A stretch of 64,000 bases of DNA from contig QPMI01000062.1 in NCBI GenBank assembly GCA_004431415.1, positions 310,001 through 374,000 of the forward strand, in the 5' to 3' direction. Below the pieces are notes generated by a model. It saw only the letters and a program-made list of their open reading frames with translations, ran no database searches and had not been told where the DNA came from. Position numbers and translations under genes: made by a program. This DNA comes from Cyanophora paradoxa. Taxonomy: Eukaryota; Glaucocystophyceae; Cyanophorales; Cyanophoraceae. Within the stretch, counting starts at the first letter, position 1; each line of letters starts with the position of its first letter. Below are positions 1 to 12,000 of this stretch, one piece after another.

Positions 1-1653
1 TACATGCGGCGGGCGCGCCCGAGCCCCCGCCCGCCCATCCCGCCGCCTCGGCGCCGGGGCTGACGGGGCGGGGCGTGGGAGACAGACGGCGGGGGAGCAG
101 ATCGCGGGGATCGTGGGCGGGCTGGCGTTCGCGGTGACGATCAACGTGTACGGCTTCCTCTACATCAAGATCGCGCGCTTCCTGAACGACCGGGAGAACT
201 TCCGCACCGACTCGCTCTACGAGGACTCGCTCATCGCCAAAGTCTACCTCTTCCAGTTCGTCAACAACTACGTCTCCTTCTTCTGGATCGCCTTCGTCAA
301 GAACGCCGAGGTCGAGCTCTTCGGCCGCAAGGCGCGCGCTGCTCTTCCGCCCTCTCGGGGCTCCCCCCGCGCCGCGTCGGCCGCTCACGCTCACGCGCGC
401 AGGAAGTCTGCATGTCGACGGTCCCGGGGAACCCCGGGTCGCCCCCGAACTGCATGCAGGAGCTCAACCGGCAGCTCGGCTCCGTCTTCATCTCGCAGAT
501 CTTCATCGGCAACATCATCGAGGTCGTCATCCCGTGCGCCCGCCCCTCCCCCCCGCCCCAGCGCCGCGGCCGGCCCCCCCTGACGCCCCCGGAGGTACCT
601 GAAGCGGCAGTTCAAGAAGTTCCAGGCGATGCGGCGGCAGGCGATGCTCGGCGACGCCGACGTGCGCCGCACCACCCGCGTCGAGCAGGTCCCGCCCCCG
701 CCCCCGCCCCGCCGGCGGCCTCCCATCCATCGCCCCCAGTCTTATCCCATTCTCAGGAGTTCCACCTGGTGGAGTACGAGTCGCCGTTCGACGACTACTG
801 CGAGCTCGTCATCCAGTTCGGCTTCATCTCCATCTTCGCCGCCGCCTTCCCCGTGCGCCCCGCCCCGCCCCGCCCCCGCACCGCCCCGCCGGCCTTTCAG
901 CCGTCTTCCGCTCCACGCCCGCGAGCGCTGAGCCTCCCCGCTGCGCAGCTGGCGCCGCTCTTCGCGCTGATCAACAACCTGGTGGAGATCCGCTCCGACG
1001 CCTACAAGATCCTCACTTCGTACCGCCGCCCCGAGTTCCTCGGCGCCCAGGGCATCGGTCCGCGCCGCCGGCCATCTCGTTCCGCCCGGCGCCCCGTTCC
1101 GAACCTCTCCGCGCCCCGCAGGGACGTGGAAGGCGATCATGGAGATCGTGTCGGTGGTCTCCGTCGTGACGAACATGATGATCCTCTGCTTCACGTCGAC
1201 CTTCCTCGACCGCTGGGTCGAGCGGAACGAGTTCAAGCACCCCATCTTCGCCAAGTTCATGCTCTGCGTGGTCGTCGAGCACGGCATCTTCTTCGTCAAG
1301 TGGCTCATGTCGACGCTCATCCCGGACGTCCCCAAGAGCATCCGCCGCAAGGTCGCCCGCCAGGACAAGCTCCTCGAGCTCGCCGTGCGGCCCCGCCCCT
1401 CCCCGCCCCCTCGCTCCGCTCCTCGCGGCGCGGCCTCGCGTCTGATCCCCGCGCAGGAGGAGCGCGAGCGGATGATCAACCTCGTCAGCAGCAACAACGA
1501 CGAGCTGCAGCCCGGCGACGCTGAGCTCGGCCTCGGGTGCGCCCCGCCCCGCCCCACCCCACCCCGCCCCGCCCCGCGCCTCCCGGCGAGCCGGGGCGCC
1601 CGCGCAGGTACGTGACGGAGAAGACGGAGGACGAGAGCGATTACGGCGAGTAG
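1..1653 (+). CDS. anoctamin (TMEM16)-like membrane protein, 5' truncated
   Basis: This is the C-terminal part of an anoctamin-type protein, a family of calcium-activated chloride channels and lipid scramblases of the plasma membrane or ER. At least seven exons can be joined. They run from [20 protein letters not shown] (from 101) through [16 protein letters not shown], then a [18 protein letters not shown] block, then [38 protein letters not shown] and [15 protein letters not shown], to an acidic tail ending DESDYGE with the stop at 1651-1653. The order of blocks (Tyr/Phe-rich helix, FDDY...EIQFG-like motif, [15 protein letters not shown], final helices) is that of the anoctamin C-terminal transmembrane region. 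Introns are 60-100 nt; the one at 332-402 begins with GC. The N-terminal half lies left of the window. Channel versus scramblase activity cannot be told from this part. Confidence 0.85.
332..402 (+). other. GC-AG intron in anoctamin gene
   Basis: The exon ends ...GGC-CGC-AAG and the intron starts GCGCGC, ending CGCGCAG before GAAGTCTGC. No GT lies near the exon end that would keep the protein frame. This is one of at least eight GC-AG introns in the window. Confidence 0.75.
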
Positions 1654-1887
1654 CCGCGCAGTCCCTGACGCTCGCCCGAGCATCCTTCCCCTCCCGCCTT
1701 CCCCGCTTCCCGGCCCCTCCACGCTCACATGTAGTATGTAGTGTGTCGTGCAAGAACCTAGATTTATGCAAGATTGCTCATTCGTAAGGTGTTCGACGTT
1801 CATGTACAGGCGAAGGTTAGCTGCCAGGCTGCGGAACGGTCCGACGGGTACGGCACGAATTCGATGGCTTAGCTAGCGAGCAAGGCG

Positions 1888-4670
1888 ATGCTCCTCTGCA
1901 CGACCCGGTACGACAGGGAGCAGCCCTCGTCGATCGGGCTCTCCAGGACCGGCGAGCGCCTCGCCCTCGGGTTGTGCGTTCCGCCGAGCGGTTCCGCCCC
2001 CAGAAAACGATCTGTCGCGCGTAAGAGCTGACCATGTCGTGCCCGAGCGCAGACGAAAGGGCATCCACGTCGTCGAGGTCGGCTCGCTGTGGGAGCTCGG
2101 GTCGAAGAAGACACTACTGCCCTCGCCGAACGCGCACTGGGACGTCGGATCGCTCGAATGGAACCCGCACCCGGCGCGCGCCTCGCTCATCGCGTCCTCG
2201 GTACGGCCGCCCCGTCCGCGTACGCTGCCCCCACCGACCCGTCGGGCAGCTCAACCAGAGCGCGCTGGTGTGGGACGCGGACGACGCGGCCAAACCGCTG
2301 CAGAGCACGCTGCAGGCACACACGCGGCCGGTGGGCGACCTCGCGTGGAGCGCGCACGACCCGAACCTCCTCGCCACCTGCAGGTTCTCCCCAGCGCTGG
2401 CGGGCGCGCCGGGCGAGCCGCCCTCACGCCCCAGATCGCAGCGCTGACCCACAGCTGCGGGTCTGGGATGTGCGGTCGCCGGGGGCACCGAGCAAGTCCA
2501 TCACTTGCGGCCCCGGTGCGCCTCTCACCCTGGGACACGCCATGGGGCCGAGCGCGCGGGGCGCAGGGGGCGTGCAGGTGAAGTGGAACCGGCGGAGCGG
2601 GCACCTGCTGGCGTCGGCGCACGAGGGGACGATCCGGGTGTGGGACCTTCGGAGGGAGAGCGGGGCGCTGGTCAGCATCAACGCGCACCTCTCCAAGATC
2701 CATGGCGTCGACTGGTGCCCGCACCGCGAGCAGGAGATCCTCTCCTGCGGCCAGGACGGCACCGTCAAGGCCCGCCCCGCCCGCCCCGCCCCGCCCAGAT
2801 CGCCCGCGCCGAGCCGGCCGCAGTTCTGGACGCTGAACTCGCCGCGGGAGTGCGCGGCGGAGCTGCTCCTGGGGGTGCCCGTCTGGCGCGCCAAGTACAC
2901 GGTGCGCCACACCTGCTTCGCCTCACGCTTGCTCCCGACCAACTCCCCCCGGCAGCCGTTTGGGGAGGGCCTGGTGACGGCGGCGCAGCGGGGCGACTGC
3001 AGCGTGCGGCTGTGGAGCCTGGCGGATCTGGGCCAGCCGGTGCACATCTACAGCGGGCACGGCGAGCCCGTGCGGGCCTTCGACTGGCGGCCGGCCCGCG
3101 GCGAGTGGCAGCTCGCGAGCCTCGCGCGCGACCACACGCTCAACCTGTGGCGCGTGCCCCCGCACCTCATCGCCGCCTGCTGCCCCGCCGGCTCCGGCCG
3201 CTCCGCGCTGCGTGGCCCCGCTCTCACGCCCCCCACCTCGCCGCTCCTGGGGGGTGCCGCCCCGCCGCCCGCCGCTCCCCTGCCCCACGTGGGGAGCGAG
3301 GGGTCCATTGCCCCTCCGCCGGCACCCATCGCACGCGTCCGCTCGGAGGGGGCCATCCGGGCCCCGTCTGCGCGCCTCGGGCGGCGGCCCTCGCCGCCCC
3401 GCGGCTTCCCGCCCGTCGCGGAGGACGCGCCGACGCGCTCCGAGCCGCCCTGCCGCCCCGCGCACCTCCGGCGGTGTCTTCGCCCCCTCGGGCGTCCTGG
3501 TCTGCTGGGGCCCCGCCCTCGGCCCGAGCCCCGGCGAGGCGGCGGCCGCCGGCCCCTCGCGCCCCGCCGCTTCCGAGTCCGACGCCTCCCCGCGCTTCTC
3601 GGTGCGCCCCGCCCCGCCCCGCGCCCTCCCGCCGCCTCGCCCACGCCGCGGGGCAGTCGGACGCGTTCATGCCGCCGTCGGACGAGGACGGGGACCTGCT
3701 GCTCCTCCTCGCCCCGCCCCGCCGCTCCCGCCTCCCCGCCCGCTGGGGCCCCGACCGCGCCGCCGCCCCCCGCGTCGCCCTCGTCGACGCGGGGCCCCTC
3801 CTCCCCTTCAGCCGCGAGCTCGCCGCCCGCTACCGCCCGCCCCCGCCGGCCGCGGCGCCCCCGCCGCCGCCGAGGCCTGCCGGAGCAACGCGGCCGTCGC
3901 GGCGGGGCGCGGCGGCCGGCGCAGGCGCAGGCGTGGCGGGCGCTGGCGGCGCTGCTGGAGGGCGGCCCGTGGGGCCCCACCCGCTGGGGCAGGGCGTCGC
4001 CCCGCGCCTCGTGCGGCGGGCGCTCGCCGAGGGCGACCTCCAGCACGCGGCGCTCTTCGCCGCCTTCGCGGACCCCGCGGGGCCCCGAACCCCGGCGACG
4101 GGCCCGGCACGGGGTCGGGGCCCCGGAGCCGGCGCCCGAGCGCGACGCCCTCGCGCTGCCGCCGGCGGCCGGCCCGGCGCCGCTCGTGGCCCCGGGGAGC
4201 GGGCGGCGCTGGCGGCCGTGCGCGCCGCCTACGCCGAGCTCCTCTTCCTCACCGGCACCCCTCCCGAGAAGGCCCGTGCCCTCCTCGCCCCCTCCAGCCC
4301 CGCCCCCTGGTGGCTTTGCCCCCCCGCCGCCCCCGCCGCCCCCTCCCCCGTCCCCGCCGCGCCCCTCGCCCCGCGGCACTCCTCGCGGGGCCAGCGCTCG
4401 CGGGGCCGGCAGGAGGGGCCCCGGTGGGAGCCCCACGCGGGATCTCTCTGGACGCACCCGCCGCCCCACGCGCCGCACAGCGGGCAGCCGTCGCCGGCCT
4501 CCTCCGGATCCGGACCCCAGCCGCAGGCGGCGCCCCTCCCGCCCACCACCTGCTGCTTCTGCGCACGCACCCTCTCCGCGCCCCACGCCCTCTGCGACGG
4601 CTGCGGAGGCGTCGGGGCCTCCCCCCTCGGGCCCGCCCCCCTCCCCGCCCGCGCCGCCGCCCGCTTCTAG
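1888..4670 (+). CDS. WDR59: WDR59-like WD40 protein (GATOR2 subunit)
   Basis: This protein resembles WDR59/Mtc5, a subunit of the GATOR2 complex that relays amino-acid status to TORC1 at the lysosome or vacuole. Exon 1 (1888-1970) encodes YDREQPSSIGLSRTGERLAL and joins, over an intron ending at 2052, to GRKGIHVVEV. WD40 blades follow: HWDVGSLEWNPH, SALVWDADD, HTRPVGDLAWSAHDPNLLAT, RVWDVRS, VQVKWNRRSGHLLASAHEG, HLSKIHGVDWCPHREQEI, VPVWRAKYT, GHGEPVRAFDWRP and ARDHTLNLWRVPP. This is the same blade order and many of the same words as animal WDR59. A middle region (HPLGQGVAPRLVRRALAEGD, then AAYAELLFLTGTPPEKAR) matches the WDR59 alpha-helical part. The C-terminus has only CCFCARTL...LCDGCGG before the stop at 4668-4670, so the second half of the usual zinc module is missing or on an unrecognised exon. 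Exon joins after about 3200 are uncertain in the Ala/Pro-rich stretches. Confidence 0.85.
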
Positions 4671-4736
4671 GGATAGTGCTCTTTGTTGATATACTTAGTA
4701 GGAAGCGACAGAGAGAGGCGCCGGCAGGTGGCGGGG

Positions 4737-5714
4737 TCAGCCGGCGGGCGTGCCGATCGAGGACATCATGCTCGTGTTCTGGAGGGGTCTGGCGGACGGT
4801 GAGGCCAGAAAGGGGCGGCCGCGGGGCCGAGCAGCGCGGCCAAGGCGCGCACGAGGCGATGCCGGTGATGGCGAAGCGCTCCTCGCGCAGCGCGGGGCGG
4901 ATCCGGTGCATCGGCTGCCGGCGGGCGAGTCGGACAGGCGCCCCGAGGCGCGAGGTGGGGGTAGGCGCACGACGGAGAAGGGCCGCTCGCCGGTGTTAAT
5001 CTCGACCTTCACGAGCCCCTGTGTGTTGTTGAAGAGGGTGGGGAGCACCTGGCAGGGCCCGCGGGGTCAGGCGGAGGCGCGGTGCGGGGGCGGGGGGGTG
5101 GGGCGGGGGCCGGAAGGGGCGGGGTGCGGTGCCGGGGCACCTCGTCGGGGTCGAAGATGCGGTCGGCGTTGTAGAGGAAGCCCATGAGGCTGCCGGGCAT
5201 CGAGGGCGGGTACTCCTCCGCCTCGTTGAAGTGGGTGAAGAGCATGCTCTTCGTGTGCGGGTCGTAGAGGAGGCCGATCGTGTCCCCCTCGCCCCACGTC
5301 CGCTCGCTGTACTTCTCCGCCAGATACCACGGCTCGGCCCCGTGGAACGTCGAGCCGCTGCGGAGGGCCCCGCGTCAGGCGCGGGCGGTTCAGGCGTGAG
5401 GCGGCCGTTTCAGTTGCGCTGGGGCAGGCCCGGCGATGCCAAATGCGCACCTGGGATCCAGGACCAGCGCTCCGGTCTGGCCCAGCTCGCCGGGGGGCGC
5501 GAGCCCAAACAAACACTGCCCACGGAGGAACTTGACCTCGACGTAGGTTGTCGTGCGCTTCTCCATCCTCCGTTGCACTTGGTGCGTCGCCCGCGGCATC
5601 AGCGTGACGACCTGCGCGGCGGCGGTTGAAACTGAAGCCGGGCAAAGCTAAACTGATGCCGCGAACCTGCGAATCTTGCGGGGGCGGCGCTGGCGCCTCG
5701 TCTGACGTCGCCAT
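4737..5714 (-). CDS. SPRY (B30.2-like) domain protein
   Basis: This small protein of roughly 200 residues is mostly one SPRY-like beta-sandwich, a protein-interaction module. The start ATG is at 5714-5712 (MATSDEAPAPPPQDSQ). An intron follows, then VVTLMPRATHQVQRRMEKR and TTTYVEVKFLRGQCLFGLAP. The next exons give STFHGAEPWYLAEKYSERTW, then GEGDTIGLLYDPHTKSMLFT, FNEAEEYPPSMPGSLMGFLY, and VLPTLFNNTQGLVKVEINTG followed by ERPFS. The features typical of SPRY are the 'V.VG.A..GE', 'GD.IG.L.D' and 'P.....N.....V..N.G..PF' spacings. Further exons encode MHRIRPALREERFAITGIAS and the tail NTSMMSSIGTPAG, with the stop at 4739-4737. The 3' end lies 66 bp from the convergent WDR59-like gene. No catalytic domain is visible and the partner is unknown. 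The fold call rests on pattern alone. Confidence 0.6.
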
Positions 5715-6039
5715 GTGCTGGATGTTCTCCTGAATGCCCCCACTATCTCCTGCCGGCCGTAACTGATGCTAAGCTAAGGCGATGCTTCGCGTCCGGTGGA
5801 GCCGGAGCTTGCAAACGATTAGAGGTACACTGAGAAGGCTAATGCAGTTAGACCAGCGTCCTTGGCTCGCAGGCTACGGTTCTTCGGTTCGATTGAGGAG
5901 CGAGCGTACCCCAATTCAAAACCCCCCGAAACGTTCGGCGCCCAAGGCGGGCTGCCCAGGCCCTGCCGGCGCTTGGAAGCACGAAAGCAGGCATTAGGTG
6001 CACAGTTAGCACCACATCGATGGACCTGTAGCAGCCGGA
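5715..6039. other. divergent intergenic region
   Basis: These 325 bp lie between the starts of the SPRY gene (-) and the LRR gene (+). They are less GC-rich than the genes. No RNA gene or repeat is seen. Confidence 0.45.
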
Positions 6040-9000
6040 ATGTCGATCAGCGAGCGGCAGCAAGACACCGAGCTCATCCTTCGCTTTCAGCCCGTAGACG
6101 TCGATTTCCTGTGCCTGCAGCTTAGGAAGCGGACAAACAGCCTACGCGCGCTCGATCTGTGGTGCGTCGCCGAGTCATGCGCCTCATCGGAAAAGCTCGA
6201 CCGGCTCGCCAGCGCCGAAGGACTGCTGGAGAGCAGCTATTTGTGCTTAGCTAGAGAGGGAAACGCTACGAGCCCGCATGCCGCCGCTGACGCTCGGTTT
6301 AGGTGCTGCAGGTTGGACCCTGCCACAGCCGCGCCGCTCTCCCGGGCTCTCAGCAGGGCGCTCTCGCTCCAGTTCCTCGACCTCGGCGCGAACGCGCTCG
6401 GTGCGTGGTCTCCAGCGCCTCGGCAGCCGAGCCGCCCTCACGCGCTTGCAGGGGACGCTGGCGCCGCCGAGCTCCTTGCCGCCATCCCGCCGCAGCTCCA
6501 GGGGCTTGTGCTCGACAAGAACAGGCTCGGGGACACCGCAGGCAGGGCGCTCGCGCAGCTCTTGGCCACGCACGGCGCCCTCGTCAGCGTCAGCGCTAAG
6601 GACAACCGCCTCGGGAACGCGACCGCTGCGGCGATAGGGGAGGCGCTGTGCCAGAACCCGCACTCGGTCCTGCATAGCCTCGACCTCTCGGAGAACCAGA
6701 TCGGCACGGCGGGGGCGCAGGCGCTGCTCGAGGGAGTGCAGCGGAGCGAGAGCCTCGCGCGCGTCGAGCTGCAGGGGAACCTCATCGCCAACGCCGGCGT
6801 CCTCGAGGACATACAGAACGCCCTCAACATCACCGCGAACTCGCTCGGTCCGGCCTGCGCGCGGCCCCGGCTGCCGCCCGCCCCCACTGAGGCCGCCCGC
6901 AGACCTCTCGGCTGGCAGCGGCTTCCCGATCGCAGAGGCCCGGCCCCTCAAGGAGCGCATGGTGCCCGCCGCGCCGTAGAAGCCCCGCGCCGCCGCCCAG
7001 CGCCCACCGCGCCCGCAGATGCGGAGGGGGAAGCAGGTGCCGCCGCCGCACCGGAGGAGCCCGCCGTCCTCGCCCCTCGACTCCTCGTTCTTCTCCGCCG
7101 CCTCGCCGCCGCGGCGCCAGGCGGGGCGGTCGGGCGAGCGGAGCCGGCTGGAGGGGAGCCGGCTGGAGCGCTCCGGGGCCATCTCGGAGAGCGAGGCAGA
7201 GGCGAGCCGGGCGCTCTGGGCGCGCGCCCAGGCCGACTTCTGGCGCCGCGCCGCGGCCTCCGAGGCCTCCGGCGAGGAGGAGGAGGAGGACGAGGGGGAC
7301 GAGTCGACGGTGCTGGTGCTGCGGGGCGGGCGCGGGGGCGGGGGCCGGGGCGGGGGCGAGGACCCGCTGGAGGAGCTGGCGCGGGAGCTGGACGCGGAGG
7401 ACGAGGCGGAGGAGGCGGCGCTCAGCCGCAGCCGCGCCTCCTCCGCGGGGGCGCCCCTCGCGAGCCCCGAGCGCCGGCGCCGCCTGGGGGAGATCTGGCG
7501 CGAGGCCAGCCGCCAGGTCCGCGAGCGCCAGGAGCAGGCGCGCCTCCAGCGCCTCAAGGAGCGCCCCCGGCGGCCCCGCCTGCCCCACTCCCCCTCCTCC
7601 TCCTCCGCCTCCGAGGCCGCGTCCCCCGAGCGCCCCCCGCCGCCCCACGACGAGGCGGGCTACGGCGCCGACTCCAGCCGCCTCTACGCCGCCCCGCGGC
7701 CAGCCGGCCCCCGCCGCCACCGCGAGCACCGCTCCGCCGCCCCGCCCCGCCCCGGACTCCCCTCCCCGCGGCCCTACCGCCGCGGGGCGGCCCCTCGGCC
7801 CCGCGCCGCCCCCGCCCCAGCCGCGCGACCTCTCCCCCTCTTCGGCCCTCGAGGAGCCGCGCAAGCCGCCGCCCCTCAACGGGGGCGTCCGCGGCGGCCC
7901 GCCGCCCCCGCGCCGCCGCGAGGCGCCCCGCCCCCCGATCCCCTACCCCTCCTTCCTCCAGACCTCCGTGGAGAGCGCCTCCTCGGCGCCCCCCGGGGCC
8001 CACCCCGTGACGATCTCGATCGGGTCGCCGGGCCACCTGGCCCCGCCGGGCTTCCACGGGACGGCGCAGGCGCTGGGGCCGGGCCCGCCCCCCTGGGGCC
8101 TCCACGGCCCCTCCCTGCTGAACGCGTCGGCCATCAGCGAGCGCTCGGCAACAGACTACGGCGAGTGGTCCCTCGCCGAGCCCCTCGCCGCCCTCCCGCA
8201 GCAGGCCGCCCGCGCCGCCCCCGACAAGGCCCTCGACGAGGCACGCCGCGCCCGCGAGGCCTCCGACGAGGCCGCCGCCGCCGCCCGCTCCGCCCTCGCC
8301 GAGTCCGAGCGGCGCGCGGCCGCCGCCGAGGCGCGGGCGCTGTCGGCCGAGGAGCGGGCGGCGGCGGCGGAGGAGCGGGCGCGGGGCCTGGCGCAGGCGA
8401 TCAGCGAGGGCCCGGCGGGCGGCTCCGAGGCGGCGGAGGGCGGGCGCGGGCGGCGGAGGAGAAGGCGCGGGGCGCGGAGGAGCGGGCGCGGGCGCTGGCG
8501 CTGGCGCTGCAGGAGGCCCGCGAGATGCTGCGGCGGGCCCCCGCCGGCGCCGAAGAGGCGGCGCGGCTGGCGGCGGCCGTCGCGGGGGGCGCCTCCTCCG
8601 CCGAGGACCGCGACCGCCTCGCCGCCCTCCTCAACGCCGGCCAGGCCTGGGAGTCCGCCCCGCGCCCGCAGGCTCGAACCGCGCCCCCGCTCACGCCGGC
8701 GCAGGATGGAGCAGCTGCGGGGCCAGCTGCGGGAGCAGGAGGCGGAGCTGCTGCGGGTGCGGGAGGCGCTGCTGGCGGGGCGCGAGGAGGTCGCCGCCTG
8801 CCGCGCCGAGATCGAGGCGCTGCGGGCCGCCAAGGAGGACGAGGCGCGGGCGCTGGTCGAGCGCTGGCGGCTCTCGGACGAGGCGAAGGACCGGGCGATC
8901 GCGGAGCTGCGGGGCCAGCTGGGCGAGCGCGACGAGGTCGCCGCGCTCCTCGCCGACGTCGAGCGCATGGTCGGCGCCCGCACCGAGATGGCCCAAGCCG

Positions 9001-12000
9001 AGATCGACGACCTCCGCGGCCGCGTGCGCCCACCCGCCTCGCCCGCTGCTGCCGCGCTCCTGCTGCTGAGGGGCGTGGGGCAGCTGGAGGCGTCGAGCGC
9101 GGAGCTGGAGGGGATCCGGCGGGTGCAGCGGGGCGATTTTGAGGCGGGGCGGCGCATCGCGGAGCTCGAGCACGCCCTCGCCGTCCGCTCCGCCGAGCTC
9201 GAGGCGGCGAGAAAAGAAGCCGCCGAGGCCCGCGAGGCCGCCGAGGCCGCCCGCGCCGCCGCCGCCGCCGCCGCCGCCGAGGCGTCCGCGGCGTCCGGGG
9301 TGGGGGCGGCGGAGGCGTCGCACTCGATGGTGGCGGACGTGCCGGGCTCCGTGGCCGAGGACGCCACGCTCCGCTCCATCGCCGGCGACGCGTCGCGCGC
9401 CGACGCCGGGGAGCCCCGCACGCCGGCGCCGGCGCCGCGGGAGGGGCGGGGCGCGGAGGGGGCGCCGCTGGGGCCCCTTGGGGAGCTGCTGCGGGGCGGG
9501 CTGCAGGGGCGGCGGGAGGCGGCGGGGCGGACGCGGGGGCGCTGCGGGAGCTGGCGGCCGGCCTGGGGCCCCGCGTGGAGGCCCTCAAGGCGCGCGTGGA
9601 CGCCGCGCGCGACGCCGCCCTCGGGCCGGCCGCCGGCGCCGCCCGCCTCGCCGCCTTCGAGGCCCGCCTCGCCGAGGCCGAGGAGGCGGCGCGGCCGCCG
9701 GAACCGGCGGCACTGGAGCGGGAGCTGGAGGGGGCGGAGGAGGCGGCGGAGCGGGAGCTGGCGGAGGCGCGCGGGGCGCTCCAGATGGCGGTCGTCGAGG
9801 CGCGGGCCCTGCAGCAGCTCCTCGCCGAGGCGGCGGGGCGCGAGGCCGAGCTCGCCGCCGCCGCCGCCCTCGGCGCCGAGCTCCGCGCCGCCCTCCGCCT
9901 CCTCCGCGCCGCCGCCCCCGCCGAGGCGGGGCCTCGCCGCCGGCCTCGCCCCCGGCCTCGCCGCCGCCCGCGCTGGAGCGGAGCCGGCTGGAGCTGGAGG
10001 CTCTGGCGGAGGAGGCGGAGGCGCTCCTCTACGACGACTGCGAGGCCGAGCGCGCCCGCCTCCGCCCCGCCGCCGCCGCCCTTCGCTCCCGCATCGCCCG
10101 CCTCCGCATCGGCGACGGCGGCGGCGGGGCGGAGGTGGAGGCGGAGGGGGAGCTGGCGGAGGCGCGGCGGGAGGCGGCGGCGCTGGCGGAGCGGGCGGAG
10201 GCGGCGGGGCGGGAGCTCGAGGCGGCGCGGCTCGAGGCGGAGGCGCTGCGGGAGGAGGCGGCGCGCCTGCGGGCCGAGGCCGCCCCGGGGGCCTCCCCCG
10301 TGCCCCGGCCCCGGAGGACGACCGCGAGGCCGAGGCGCTGCGGGACGAGCTCGCGCGGCTCCGCGGCCGCCTGGAGGCCTCCGAGGCCCGCGAGCGCGCG
10401 GCCGAGCGGGGGGCGGCCGGCCTGCGCGAGGAGCTCGCCGCCGCCCGCGCCGACTGCGAGCGCCTCATGCAGGAGCTCTTCGCCGCCAAGGCGGGCCCCT
10501 CCCTCGGTTCCCTCCGTCGGCGCCTCTGCCTCTGACGCGCCGCGCAGGGGCGGCCGGCGAGCGGGGCGGCGCTGGCAGCGGGGTCGGGGCCGGGGGGCCG
10601 GGGCCGGGCGGGGCGGGGTGCTGGAGGCGGCGGAGGTGCTGGCGCTGGGCGGCTTCGACGAAGAGGTCGCCTGGCTCCGCGAGGAGAGCGACGCCCTGCG
10701 GAGGGAGGTCGAGCGCCTCGCCGCCGCCCTCGACGAGGCCCGCCGCGACAACGAGCGCCTCGCCTCCGCCCGCCCCGAGGCCCGGCGGGGACCTGGGCGC
10801 GCTGCGGGGCGAGTGCGAGGCGCTGCGGGCGCGGCTGCAGCGGGCGGCCGAGGCGAACGAGGCGCTGCGGGGGGAGAACGGGCAGCTCGGGGAGGCCCTC
10901 GAGGCGGCCCGCGCCGCCGCCGCCGAGGCCGCCGAGGCGGCGAGCGTGGCGGCGGAGGCGGCGGCGGCGGCCGGCGAGGCCTCCCCCGCGAGGCGCCCCG
11001 GGGTGGACCTGGAGGGCCCGCTGGGGGCGCTGCGGGGCGCGCTGGAGGCGGTGGCGGCGGCGGCGGGGGAGGCGCAGCGGGAGCAGGAGGCGCTGCTGGA
11101 CGTCGCCGAGGAGCTCGTCGCCTCCGCCGCCGAGCGCGCCTCGTCGAGCTTCGAGGCCCCGCCCGCCGGCCCCGGCCCCGACCCCGAGGCCGAGCTCGCC
11201 GCCGCCCGCGAGGAGGCCCTCCGCGAGGCGGGCCGCGCCGACCGGGCCGAGGAGGCGGCGGAGGCGGGGCGCGCCGCCCTCGCCCGCGCCGAGCTCGACG
11301 CCGGCGCGCTGCGCGAGGAGCTCCGGCGCGCCGAGGCGGCGCTGGCGGCCGGCGGGAGCGGCTGGCGGAGACGGAGGGGCGGCTGGCGGAGACGGAGGGG
11401 CGGCTGGGGGCGGAGGAGGGCGCGGGGCGGAGCTGCGGGGCGAGGTGGCGGCGGCGGAGGGCCGCCTGCGGGCGCTGGAGGCCCGCGTGGCGCGCCTCTC
11501 GGACGGGGCGGTGCTGGAGGCCGAGTGCGAGGCGCTGCGGGAGCAGCTCGCCGCGATCCTCGTGCGGGGCGCCGGGGCGGCGAGGAGATGGCCGAGCAGC
11601 TCGCCGGGCTCCTGCGCGACAACCTCCGCCTCCGCCGCGAGGCGGCCGAGCTGCGCGCCGCCGCCGCCGAGGCCGCCGAGGCCGCCCGCCGCGCCGGCGA
11701 GGAGGCCGCCGCCGGGCTCCGGGCGCAGGCGCAGGAGTCGGCGGCCGAGCTGCGCGCGCAGGCGGAGGAGGCGCGGCGCGGCGAGGCGGCCGCCCGCGAG
11801 GCGGCGGCGGCCCGCGAGGCGGCCGCGGTGGCGGAGCTGCGGGCGGCGCTCGAGGCGGAGCGGGCGCGGGCGGCGGCGCTGGAGGAGGCCGCGGAGCGAA
11901 GGCAGGCCGACTCCGAGCGCGCCGCCGCCGCCCAGCTCACCGTGCGACCCGCTGTCGCCGCCCCCGCGCCGCCCGTGCCGAGCTCGCGGCGCAGGGCGAG

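Noticed and set aside
6962-7018. Gene boundary between an LRR protein (stop 6977-6979) and a coiled-coil protein (ATG 7019)
   Set aside because: A 39-bp gap would be very tight, and a phase-0 GT-AG intron joins the two cleanly; kept as an alternative, not as the main model.
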